NCBI GenBank assembly: GCA_949752795.1
Contig: OX457063.1
Coordinates: forward strand, 72,756,271-72,820,270
Direction of reading: 5' to 3'
DNA from: Hyperoodon ampullatus
Lineage: Eukaryota; Chordata; Mammalia; Artiodactyla; Ziphiidae
Length of the DNA: 64,000 nt
Numbering within the stretch: the stretch's first letter is position 1; every line of letters begins with the position of its first letter. This document shows, one piece after another, positions 36,363 to 47,180 of this stretch. A program made the translations under genes and the position numbers. The notes below the pieces were generated by a model. That model ran no database searches. It saw nothing but the letters and a program-made list of their open reading frames with translations, and had not been told where the DNA came from.

Positions 36363-38044
36363 GTGTCATGGTAAGACCCAAGGGACCTGACTTGTTAGTG
36401 TATGGGCTAGCAGCAGCTCTTCTTCCCTCTCTGCACTCCCTGCCCTCAGGCTCCCTCTCTAGATCCTTTCATTCTCAGCACACTATTGGAATTGAAGAGC
36501 AATATCGAGTTCAGACACCTCCAAACACATATTCTATGTCTTTAAAATACTTATTTGAAAACTGGTGAAACGTATCCCTCAAACCTCAGATCATATAATT
36601 ATGTGATTTTATTTGAAGTAGATTCAGACAAAGCCAAAGGGTTTTCCCTATTTTTCAGCTATAAAAAAGTTTTATAATTTAATGATTTGGCTATGTTGTG
36701 ATTGGTATTAAAAGAGCTTCCTTGCGATTTCTTAAAGGAATCACAACCACTTAAAGGCGCCATAGCACCTTCAGCATGAGCTACAGCTCTTTTCTCAGCC
36801 ACCCTAGAAAGATGGACTTGTCTTATTTTCTCTTGTCTGGTCCCCAGTGGAGATGACGGTCCACCCATTAGCCAGTCTTCCTACTGAGTAATCATGAATC
36901 CCTCACCCAGTACGTTTATATTGAGAAATGTTGCTTACTGTCCTGTAAGTATAAGAAGAAACACCACTGTTTAGAATCAAAGTGATTCAGGAGGTGAAAG
37001 GTCATTAAAACATCTTAGGATTCATTCTAAGGAGATGCTTATTGCATTTCCTTTCCAGGAATATGGAAATATAGTATTTTTCAGTGACAACAAAACATGA
37101 AGCAATTCCCCTTAAATCTAATGATTCCATTATCAATATATATAATTCAATCACATAATGAGAGAGAGAAAGAGAGAGAGAGTGATAGTTGCAGTAAGAA
37201 GTGATTTACATGAAGCCCTACTTTATTCTCCAATTATTACTCTACATGATTACAGGACAACCTGGTTGTTAATTGCATGTGGTCTTTAAGTATGCACTTC
37301 TTTCAGAAATAGACACTAATTATTAGATCTTGTTTTCGGTCTCACCTGAAGTTGCAAATGTCTAGGATATATATTTTTTTAAATTTGCAAGTCTAATGGT
37401 GTACAGACATAGTAAAACTGATCTCATTCTGAATCCCATTTTGTTCTCTGGGATGTAAACTCTCAAAGATTATGAACTCGACTTTCAATTCTGTATAGGT
37501 GTTCTATGTGCCAGTCTCTTGACAAAAGCCATATGTTTTCTATCAGAATGCTGGAGGAATTTTATGTTTTCAAAATGTAGAGGAACCTTTGCTTACAAGT
37601 TAAAAAAACCCCACCTACTTCCCCACAGCTCACGATAATTAAATATAATCAGAAATAACAACATCAAAGTAATATTAAATATTAGGTATGCTCCTAATTC
37701 TACTAAGATAAGAATTTTTTGTTTTGGATCTGTACTTGGACTTAGGCTAGGCACAAGGCAGTTTGCTTTGTGTCTTGGGCTCTCCTTTCTTCCGACGTCA
37801 GTGGCTGAATTAGGTAATAGATCCTGAATCTGATAGTGCTGGACTTGTCCTGTCTTTAGGCCAGGCTTAGCAAACTTATATGCCTGCAGGGGCCAGGCTG
37901 GGGCAGTGAAAGTGTGAAGCCAGTGAGTGGGAATCCTGGGCTAACAAGGGTGCACAGCCCTGCCTAAGGGCAGCAGCTGCTGTTCAGTCTCAGAAGATTG
38001 ATCTCAGCTAGAAATCCTAATTTTTATGTGAAATATAGCAATTT
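36363..38044. other. GPD2 intron 2, unassigned
   Basis: It holds a GA microsatellite. The minus-strand open frame at 36659-36868 might be part of a processed pseudogene, but I recognise no parent gene. Confidence 0.45.
37159..37183. repeat. GA microsatellite
   Basis: About 12 GA units with one AAG interruption. A second GA tract lies at 41830-41853. Confidence 0.9.
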
Positions 38045-38655
38045 ATGTTATTTATTTATATTATTTTTAAGTTGAAGTATAGTTAACTCACAATGTTATA
38101 TTAGTTCCAGGGGTACAACATAGTGATTTGATATTTTTATAGATTATGCACCAAAGTTAGTATAGTATTAATGACTACATTCCCTGTGGTGTACATTACA
38201 TCCCTGTGACTTATTTATTTTATAACTAGTAGTTTGTACCTCTTAATTCCCTTTACCTATTTCTCCCATCCTCCCACCCTCTCCCCTCTGGTGACCTGGG
38301 TATTTACCTGAAGAAAATAAAAACACAAATTCAATAAGATACATGCACCCCAGTGTTCATTGCTGCATTATTTACAATAGGCAAATATGGAAGCAACCTG
38401 TGTCCACTGACAGATGAATAGATAAAGAAGATGTGGTATATATATGCAATGGTTAATATGGTTAATGGTTAATATTAACCATAAAAAAAGAGTGAAATCT
38501 TCCCATTTGTGATAACATGGATAGACCTGGAGGGTATTATGCTAATTGAAATTAGTCAGATAAAGACAAATACTGTATATTTTTAGTTATATGTGAAATC
38601 TGAAAAACATGAACAAATGTTACAAAACAGAAGTAGACTCACAGATATGGAGAAC
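38045..38655. mobile_element. 5'-inverted (twin-primed type) L1 fragment
   Basis: Positions 38045-38290 are an L1 3' UTR on the minus strand, with its 3' end at the left. Positions 38297-38655 are the end of L1 ORF2 on the plus strand. The two pieces are head-to-head: the plus piece stops near agatatggagaac and the minus piece begins ggtcaccagaggggagaggg, which are nearly adjacent in ordinary L1 sequence. This is the arrangement expected from twin-primed reverse transcription. No clean target duplication was found. Confidence 0.7.
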
Positions 38656-38744
38656 AATTTTTAAATATTGGATGTGTAACTCACGTTTTTAAGAAACTAG
38701 TATGCTGACCAATTCACTACAATGACTTCTGGTTTTAGCACATG

Positions 38745-38975
38745 CTGTGCCTACTTCCTTTCCTGGCATTTTCACCCAGCTAATGCCTATTAGTCTTTCT
38801 TGACCTGATTTAGCTGTGGTTTCCAGGAAACCTTCTCAGGTCTGGCTCATGCCTCCCATGGCTCTTATAGCTTCTTCTCTATCTTTAATCCACCTGTTAA
38901 GCAATATTATAATTTCCTCTTCATCTTTTTGTTTTGTCCTCCAGTCTGTAGAATCCTTGAGGGCCTCCACTGGAT
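38745..38975 (+). repeat. L2 3' part
   Basis: Sequence with tgcctcccatggctcttata followed by ccagtctgtagaatccttga and gggcctcc matches the L2 3' region. Confidence 0.55.
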
Positions 38976-39644
38976 GAGGAAGTGCAGTGGTGCGTGAGGT
39001 GTCTTCTTAGGTGACTTAGGGCATATTGCCTTTCCAAGCCTTCTCCCAGAATCTCTGGATCAGTCCAGATTCCTGCTTAATCAACTGCCTCGATTAATTT
39101 GTCTGCGAAGTTTGATTAGCAGGTCTGAGAAAATTTGGAGCACAAAGGCCCCCTTTCTTAAAGCGTGCTGTTACTTACCACTACTGTTTTATTCCTACTG
39201 CTTTTCTTTGATTTCTCCTCAATCGACATATTCTAGGGAAGGTAGAGTGCAGATGTGTTTCTGTGACTCAAAGCCATATGAAGCCCAAATGAGTCTTTCT
39301 CTTGTCATAATTATAAGGAGGGCTTTAGGCTGTGTTTACTGCCTCTAAAATAAACTTGGTGCTTAGCTTCTCAGTTGCAACACTTTCCAGCTTTTATGAA
39401 AAAAATAAACAAAAATAAAGTGTTGTTTTAAATGTAGTGTCAGAAATTAAATAAATTACCCTCAATAGCACCGTATATTCAAAAAATATATATTTTTGGA
39501 AGGATTGTTCAACAAAACCCCCACGACAGAACCATACAACAAAAAAACCCCAAACTTTCTGCATTTGATAACTGATGATATCTCATCCTATTATAACTAT
39601 TTAGTCTATTTCTTAATTTTTTTCAAATTATACATAGAATCAGT

Positions 39645-39890
39645 ATGTTGTAGTGATGTAAAACTAGTCTGTGTCACCAGGCTGCATAAGTTCAATTCCT
39701 AGCTGTACCATATACCAGCTGTATAATCACAGGCCAAGTGCTTAAGTTCTGTGTCTCAGTTACTCCTTCTGTAAAATGGAAATCATAGTAGTACCTAACT
39801 CATAGAGTCATTGTGAAGATCAAGTGAATGAAAAAAGTAAAACCCTAATAATAATGCCTGGTGCATAATTGCTGTGTATATTGTTACTTA
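39645..39890 (+). repeat. MIR, near full length
   Basis: Sequence in MIR order: gttcaattcctagctgtacc, gtataatcacaggccaagtg, cttctgtaaaatggaaatca, tagtacctaactcatagagt. Confidence 0.8.
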
Positions 39891-39895
39891 TTATT

Positions 39896-40212
39896 ATTAT
39901 TATTTTAAAATAATTCTACAGCATTTCTATTTATTTATTGATTAACTGATTGGCTGTGTTGGGTCTTCATTTCTGTGCGTGGGCTTTCTCTAGTTGCGGC
40001 GAGCGGGGGCCACTCTTCATCGCGGTGCGCGGGCCTCTCACTGTCGTGGCCTCTCTTGTTGCGGAGCACAAGCTCCAGACGCGCAGGCTCAGCAGTGTGG
40101 CTCACAGGCCCAGTTGCTCCACGGCATGTGGGATCTTCCCAGACCAGGGCTCAAACCCGTGTCCCCTGCATTGGCAGGCAGACTCTCAACCACTGCGCCA
40201 CCAGGGAAGCCC
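39896..40212 (-). mobile_element. CHR-type SINE, older form
   Basis: It is reverse-oriented: AT-rich tail at 39896-39950, body with gttgcggcgagcgggggcca, head at the right edge. A possible 9-bp duplication cttattatt (39887-39895 and 40213-40221) is low-complexity and only weak evidence. It abuts an L1 3' end on its right. Confidence 0.86.
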
Positions 40213-40228
40213 CTTATTATTTTTTTAA

Positions 40229-41140
40229 GTCAAGTTTATTGAGGTATGACTTGGGGTGTAATTTACATGCAGTAAAATTCACCCTTTATAACGTACAGTT
40301 CTGTGAGTTTTGAAAAGAGCATATGGTCATATAACCACCACCACAGTCGAGATATAGAACATTTCTATCATCCTCAAAAGCTCTCATGTTCTCTGTAGTC
40401 ATTCCTCCCCACCACATCTCCAAACCCTGACCATCACTGATCTGTTTTCTGACCATATACTTTTGCTTTTACAGAACATCATGTAAATGGAATCATGCCC
40501 TATGTAGATTTCTGAGTCTTTCTTCTCTCACTTGGCACAGGGATTGGCAAACTTTTCTCTGAAGGGCCCAGCAGTACAGGTTTTAGGCTTGAAGGCCATA
40601 CCTCCTCTGTTGCAACTACTCCACTCTGCTATTGCAGTCGTGTACTAGGCATGAATGATTGGGTGTGGCTGTGTTGCAGTAAAACTTTATTAAAATAGGT
40701 AGCAGCCAGATTTGGGTGGAAAGCCATAATTTCTCAGCCTGTGACTTAGCATGGTGCTTTTGAGATCCATTCATGTTGTTGTGACTATCAGTAATTTGTT
40801 CTTTTTATTGTCAATTATTATTCCAGTGCATGGATGCATGAGAGTTTGTTTAGTGATTCACCAGTTGAAGGATGTTCGAGTTTCTAATAATTTTTGGCAA
40901 TTATAAATAAAGCCACTGTAAATATCTGCCTACAGGTTTTTGTGTGAACACAGGTTTTGATTTCTCTTGAGTAAATCACCTGGGGGGGCCACTGTATGGT
41001 AAGTGTATGTTCACCTTTATTAGAAACTCTCAAATTGTTTTCCAAAATGGCTGGATTATTTTGCATTTCCATCAGCAATAAGACAGTTCCAATTGTGTTG
41101 TATCACCACCAGCACTTGGTATTGTCCATTTCTTTGTTAG
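40229..41140 (-). mobile_element. Older L1 fragment, interrupted by a hAT element
   Basis: The left end is an L1 3' terminus (tttattgaggtatgacttgg, sense reading ...CTCAATAAA). The right part includes matches to the end of ORF2 (for example ctgcctacaggtttttgtgtgaac). A short DNA transposon relic splits it at 40538-40743. Confidence 0.7.
40538..40743. mobile_element. Nonautonomous hAT-type DNA transposon relic
   Basis: The element runs from cagggattggcaaacttttc to ttctcagcctgtg. It resembles the widespread mammalian MER element that begins with ggcaaactttttctgtaaag. An 8-bp flanking duplication (acttggca at 40530-40537 and acttagca at 40744-40751, one mismatch) fits hAT insertion. The flanks rejoin into normal L1 sequence when the element is left out. 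The exact subfamily is not assigned. Confidence 0.7.
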
Positions 41141-41339
41141 ATTTAAGCTACTCTGAAAAACTATGACGCATCTTAGAAACTAAAGATGCTTACCTTATGT
41201 TGTATTAAGTCAAAAAAGCTCTTGAAGGGTTTTACACGTGGAAATGACATTCTTTGGGTCTTTACATGATTACCCCACCTTCAGTATGGAGAATGACTTG
41301 GAAGGGGGAATGGTAACTGTGTGAAGACCTGTAGGAGGA

Positions 41340-41920
41340 TATCATTTTAATATAGAGGAAAGGGAAGATACCTGGACTTGAAAGGCAGTGAAGATGATGT
41401 GACTAGATGTGAGAATTTTTTTAGGTGGTGGAATTTATAGAACTCAATGACTGAGCAGGTAGGAGACTTAAGAGAGTGGCACAAGCAACTAGATATATAA
41501 TGGTACCTTCACTGAAATGAGGAAAATTTATAGGGAAAAAGGTTTGGGGGGATAAAGTTATCAGTAGAATTTTGAGATAATGTGAGACATCGAAATGAAG
41601 GTGCCAAGTAGGAGGTTTGACATCCAGGTTCTGGAATAGGGGAGCATAAATGAGGGTCAGGGTGGTATGAAAGATATCTGATAATGTGGAGGAAGATGAT
41701 GTTCCCTAGAGAGAGTTTTTAGTCATCTGAGAAGAGTGAATGGGACAGACTCAAGAGGAACCTCAGTGATTAATGTTGGACAGCAGACAGACATCCAAAG
41801 GAAACTAGAGAGTGAGTTCAAGAGGCTGGAGGGAGAGAGAGAGAGAGAGAGAGGTCATTTCAGACTGCCATCTTCCAGATGCTGAGGTGAGTGAATGTGC
41901 TGAGATGACAACTGAAATGA
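41340..41920 (+). repeat. Ancient purine-rich repeat, family not assigned
   Basis: A purine-rich stretch with aggtgccaagtaggaggttt, tgacatccaggttctggaat and aagaggaacctcagtgatta resembles the same old repeat family as 46380-47180. It ends in a GA-rich microsatellite. Confidence 0.4.
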
Positions 41921-42632
41921 AGGATGAAAAGTGCTCACTGGGTTTGGCAGCATAGTGGACATTGGTCAGTGTTGGTGGTCTGGTCATGGTGGTGGTGCTG
42001 GTGTATGTGAAAATCCATATTAAACTTGAGTTGGGGAGTGAATAGGAGGTGAGGCAGTAGAAAAGCAAGGGTATACAGTTACTTCAAGAATTTTCAGGCT
42101 GATTGTTAGAAATATATGTAAGAGACATTTTTTACTGTTTGTTAAGATGAGACAGGTTAGAACGTACCGATGAGAAGTATGAGGCAGGGGATGAGGACAG
42201 GAGAAACAGCATAGTCAGTGGAGAGATGCACAAAAGGCATGAGAAATGCCCATCAGATCTGGTGTACTTGCTGAAGAAGAATTCTGCTGAGTTTAATCTC
42301 CATGGTTGCAACCTGTGAGCAGAGTAGAATGGGGTCTGTTAGTATTGCCAAGTTCTAATGAACTCTACCATAGTACCATCCTTACATTTATTTTCAACTA
42401 TTTCTAGAAGACTTACCAAGCAGCAAATGTCAGCACAATTCTTTTGATGTGTGAAAATGCTCTGGCAGTTTAGTCACTTGTCAGTCTCGTGTTCAAGTCT
42501 TATCCATCTGTCATGGCCCAGTTGAAAGCCTCAGATGAAAGACTCTCCCTCTCTAATCTGAATGGTCATAGCTTGGTGCTTTTTTTTTTTTTCCCCTCTA
42601 TTTTGGCATTTGTTCTTGTATGTGTTTACCAT

Positions 42633-42655
42633 GTGTGTGTGTGTGTGTGTGTGTA
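42633..42655. repeat. TG microsatellite
   Basis: About 11 TG units. Similar short TG/CA tracts lie at 47329-47349 and 60737-60758. Confidence 0.9.
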
Positions 42656-43079
42656 TGGTCTTTTTCATTCTTCTCCTTTGATGATGGAAAACGAAGACCA
42701 TGACTGAAAGGCGTCTTATATTCTCCACAGCACCTAGCCAGTTACATTTATTTAGCTTGTTACCTTAAATGCATGTAAATATGAACATGGGGAAATGGTT
42801 ATTAGCAGACAATTAGGAGGAGTTATATAAGGAAGTGCAAGATTTTTGTGGTTTGGAATCTGAATTAATAGTCTGAAAAATTATGGTACCAGATTATAAC
42901 GTTTTGTATTTATGATACTTAGTAAAATATGTTTTGAAAGTTTCCTGTTCCCTGCTATTAAGGAATCAAATTATTTAACAATAATACAACTCCTCTTTGG
43001 TGTAATTAATAGTTTACTACCTACTTTCATATCATTATTCCCTTACTGAGGGTAACCCAAAGATAAAGAGATAGAGACA

Positions 43080-43230
43080 TCACAGGGGTTTCATCCCATG
43101 TTGCAAATGAAGAAACCAAAGCCAGAGAGATAATCGGTCAAAAGTCCCTTTACTAGTAAACACAAGTGCTAAGATATAAGCCAGGACCCTCTGATTCTAA
43201 TCCAGGTTTCTTTCAATGTGCTCTATGGCT
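43080..43230 (+). repeat. MIR
   Basis: The stretch gcaaatgaagaaaccaaagc, then tactagtaaacacaagtgct and gattctaatccaggtttctt, follows MIR order. Confidence 0.6.
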
Positions 43231-44464
43231 TTTAGGTTTTTTTAAATAGAAATCCAATTGGCCTGATAATAATTAAATCCAATTGTAAGGAGCACTTTGG
43301 TCTATTTTATTTAAATGAATAAAAAATCACTTATCAGAACAATCTCTTGGTCAGAGCTAAGACCACCTTTTCTGGAAGAAGCTTGGCCTTGTGGTTCAGA
43401 GCTTCATACCTGGCCCTTCAGCAGAATGGGAAGAACGCTGCCCTTGTGGATTGTGCTGATATTGTGATTTAAAGAAAAGAAAATAGAAGCCACATATCTG
43501 TGGAATACTAACTGTTAGAGCAACAGTGACCAGCACTGTTCAGTATACTGAACGAGCCTAGTATTCGCATTTTGGAGAAAAAACAGATACATATCTGTTT
43601 TTCTAAGCTTTTGACTCTGACTTACTACTTTTTTATATATAAAGACTAGCATCATTTTTGATTTAGGATGATAACTTATATTCTAATGAAAGAACTAGAA
43701 ATAAGGAAGGTCATTATCATTTAGGGGACTATGGCTGGCTTTAATCATATTATTGTTAAAGCTTTCACAAATTGAAATAGTGTGTATTAAATATATAAAA
43801 TCTATAATTTTCTGTTAAAACGTTGAATGGGGAAGCCTCTGACTAAAATCTTTGTATAATATTATTCCCATTGGCCAGAGCTGATTTTAAACTGGATAAT
43901 AACGTCTGTTGAACAGATTCTTTTTAATTGTACTGACTTTAACTTATAGATCCCCAAACTCAAGAATATATTTTTGTCAGGGGAATTAAGGAATGAAGAA
44001 CATATACTTTTAAGAAATTGCGGAAAGGCATAAAGTGCTTTTTCCTCCTCCTTTTTACACTTTTAAATGTTATCTGAATGAATGGCTGCTACCGGGTAAA
44101 ACATTTCCTTATGTTCTCCTATAAATTGTCTTAGACAAGGTATTTGGGAATTGCTGTACAGTGTGGGAATTAATTGAACTTGGTTGTATATGAAACCAAA
44201 ACGATCAGTTGAGATATTGAATCTGAAACCAGGTGTTCCACGGTTAAATAGTTACGATTCATGGGAAAAAAAACCTCACAGAATTTTAAGGACTTTTTTT
44301 TTTTTCTCCAAGGCAGTTGGTTCTATCACTCACTCCATGTGGACTGTAGACTCTGGTATAGCTCTGGTTATCCTTATATCCATTACAAATCTTTTTTTAG
44401 TATATCGTAAAATTTATTAAATTGGCTTTCCAGATGCATATTTGAAAATGGTCTTTTACCTCAG

Positions 44465-44636
44465 GTGAACCTGGCCTTTGTTGAAGCAGCAGACTACGTC
44501 TCAGAACCTGTTAACAGGGAGCCTCCTTCCAGAGAAGCTCAGATACTGACTTTGAAAAACACATCTGAATTCGATGTACTTGTCATTGGAGGAGGAGCAA
44601 CAGGAAGTGGCTGTGCCCTGGACGCAGTCACCAGAG
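44465..44636 (+). CDS. GPD2: GPD2 coding exon 3 (FAD-binding glycine motif)
   Basis: The acceptor is ctcag before 44465 and the donor is gtgagt at 44637. It encodes residues 35-91 plus the first base of codon 92. Residues around 48-58 read EPVNREPPSRE, a conserved GPD2 segment. Residues 71-83 carry DVLVIGGGATGSG, the beta-strand and GxGxxG turn of the Rossmann-type FAD-binding fold. The first codon is GTG (Val35); I recall methionine here in the human enzyme. It is an internal codon joined to exon 2, not a translation start. Confidence 0.95.
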
Positions 44637-45299
44637 GTGAGTTCTGGTGTGGGTGGATGTAACACAGGTAGAGGTTTCATCTGTCCTTCTGATATAAACA
44701 CACAGTGTGCGCTCCGTGCTGGGAAGCCACGTTTCTGTTGCATTGCTTAATTTTCCATTCTTTGTGAAGCACCTTCCCGTTTTTAAAATGTAGGTACTTG
44801 CACAATTTTGAAATTAAGTATAGTTTGTCTTTTACACTGAAATGAATTTATTTAAAAAGAAAACTTTATCTTCCTGTGAATTCATTGATTTGATGTTCTG
44901 GTTAGTTTTTTTTATACACAGTAAAGTACATTTATGTGAAATAAAATTATTTGTGTATCACCTAAAATCACATTTATGTCAGTGATTTGTCTTTAATCAA
45001 AAGATCTATTAAAATGAATTAATTTATTAAAATAATTCTTTTTGTTTCTCTATTAAAATAATCTTTTCCAATGAAATACAGACTACAGTTTGGGAAACTC
45101 TAGTTCAGGTAACTGAATAATGGAAAAGACTTGCTAACCTGTAGTTCTGTCTCACTCTATTAGTCAGCTTCAGGAAAGATATTATGAGAAGTTCTTTCAA
45201 AATGGCAACAGGATATATAAAGAAAGAAATTTTTGTATGGAACACCAATGCTCTTACATATGATATATTTAATGATTTGCTTCTTTTGCCTGTGGTTAT

Positions 45300-45560
45300 T
45301 AGTGTGGAGTTTGGAATCAAAGAAATCTGAGTACATATCCTGGCTGAGCTGCTTTATCAGCTGTATGTATGTGTATACACACACACACGCACATACACTT
45401 AAGCAAGTTACTTAATTTCTCTAAGGTCCCTCATCTTTCAAATAAGGAAAGAAATATCTTCCGTTAATGATTGTTATGAGGATTAAATGCATAATGATGA
45501 AGAGGATTTAAAACAGTGCTTGTCACACAAAGTAGAAACTCAATAAATTGTAGATAGTAT
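45300..45560 (+). repeat. MIR with internal CA repeat
   Basis: MIR head (tggaatcaaagaaatctgag), a CA-rich insertion at 45376-45396, then gcaagttacttaatttctct and gttatgaggattaaatgcat through to an aactcaataaattgtag 3' end. Confidence 0.75.
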
Positions 45561-46379
45561 TATAGCTGCCATTAATAACATGAAGGCAAAAGGCTTTTAG
45601 AACCAATTGTCCTGGAGAAATAATCCTTTGTGATTATTTTTAGATATATCAAATTGGACTGGGTACTGCTGCAAGGAATTTTGACTCCAAATTATTTTAG
45701 TTACTATATGAGGTTCAGTATTCTTTGCAGTTTCATATTCAGTGGTAATAGTTTATTACATGGAATAATTTTTCTCAGATTAAGTTACTACCACACCCAC
45801 TCTAGACTTAGTTACTTTGAATATCTGGTAGATTTTAGTCTTACAGAAATGAAATAAATTTCGTGAGATTAGGCACACATAAGCCAAAAAGTACGCTAGA
45901 TTTACTGTGATTGCACAGGACCCCCACTTGAGTTTTGATCCATGTAGACATCACAGCCTAGGTCCTTTCTGTCAATTCCAAATAATGGTAAATTCACAAT
46001 AATAAGTCCTGGAACATACTCAGTTTCCTGGCAGACCCTAATATTTATATAATTCTGTCTCCATCCATAGTTTATAATTTAAGCTGCATTATCCTGGGAC
46101 ATACTAAGGCAGATGGAAAGAAGAGTTGAAGTCACCTCAAGGTGTTTGAATTCAACACTCTTCCCTGGAGTCCCGGGAAAGAGAGTGTCAAGAGAAGACA
46201 CACAGGCAGTGTAATGGGAGGTCTCGTTTGGGACTGCCCCAATTGTCCTGGGACTACCCCAGGGGTTAGAAGTTACCAGATGACAATTTTCTATGTCCAA
46301 GAGGATCGTTTCCCCAGTAGGTTCAGAAAAATATTTCTTGCTATCTCCACTTATGTTCATGCTATGTACTGAAGTATAC

Positions 46380-47180
46380 AGCAGTTCTTTTTCTTTCATT
46401 TCAACAAATATTGGCTGAGTGCCTGCTTTATGCATGGCAATATTCAAAGTACTACATGAGAATACAAAGATGTTTGATCCAGGCTCCACCCTTAGGCTGC
46501 TCCAAGTTCTGTAGTTCTGTAGTAGACTGAGTTACCCTATAGAGAATATGTGCCTTTCAGGAGGCTTGGGGGCATTGTTATATCTGCATAGAATGGTCTG
46601 GAGAAAGCAAGCCGCTATTTAGCGCGGGTAGAGTTTTAGTAGGCAAACATTGCTTGCTGAAAGTGTGCCAATCTGAGGGAGCATGCGAGAGGAACAGTGT
46701 GTGTGGGAAACAGCCCGTGTTTCACTTGGGATCACCCAGGCTGTGCTGGGCCTGGGATACCGGGGAAAGGCCTTTGGACTTTACTGAACAGGCCCTCTGA
46801 GACAGTGAAGAGCATTCGTGATGAGGAAAGGATAGGCAATAAGGAAGAGGCAGGCACGGGGCTAAACTTTTAAGAGATCTAGAGACAAATACAACAGAAA
46901 GGACGTAACTTGCTGGTGTAGTAGGATATGAATAAGGGAGGCAATATGTGCAAGAATTGTTTCTTCTTTCTTTTCTTTTTAAGATAGGAGCCATCTGAAT
47001 ATTTCTGTAGACTCAGAGGAGAGCCTTAAGATGCAAATAATAGAAAGCTGCATGTGGAACAAGCTCTCGGGAAAATACGAGGCATGGGATATCAAACATG
47101 CATCTTAGCTTTGGCAGGGCAAGAAGAGACATTTCTCAGAGACAGATACAAAGTGTAAAGATTCTAAGGCATAAAAGAGG
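46380..47180 (+). repeat. Ancient interspersed repeat, family not assigned
   Basis: The stretch tttcaacaaatattggctga, gtgcctgctttatgcatggc and the later purine-rich ggcctttggactttactgaa resemble a long, old mammalian repeat seen at many loci. I cannot name its family with confidence. Confidence 0.4.

Larger units (their letters stand above)
41921..44464. other. End of GPD2 intron 2
   Basis: One MIR (43080-43230) and a TG microsatellite are seen. The rest is AT-rich and unassigned. The intron ends with a weak pyrimidine tract and ctcag before exon 3. Confidence 0.5.

Noticed and set aside
44465..44662. GTG at 44465 as a translation start
   Set aside because: It is the first codon of GPD2 exon 3, directly after a splice acceptor; the frame continues from exon 2, and past 44636 the open frame reads into the intron.
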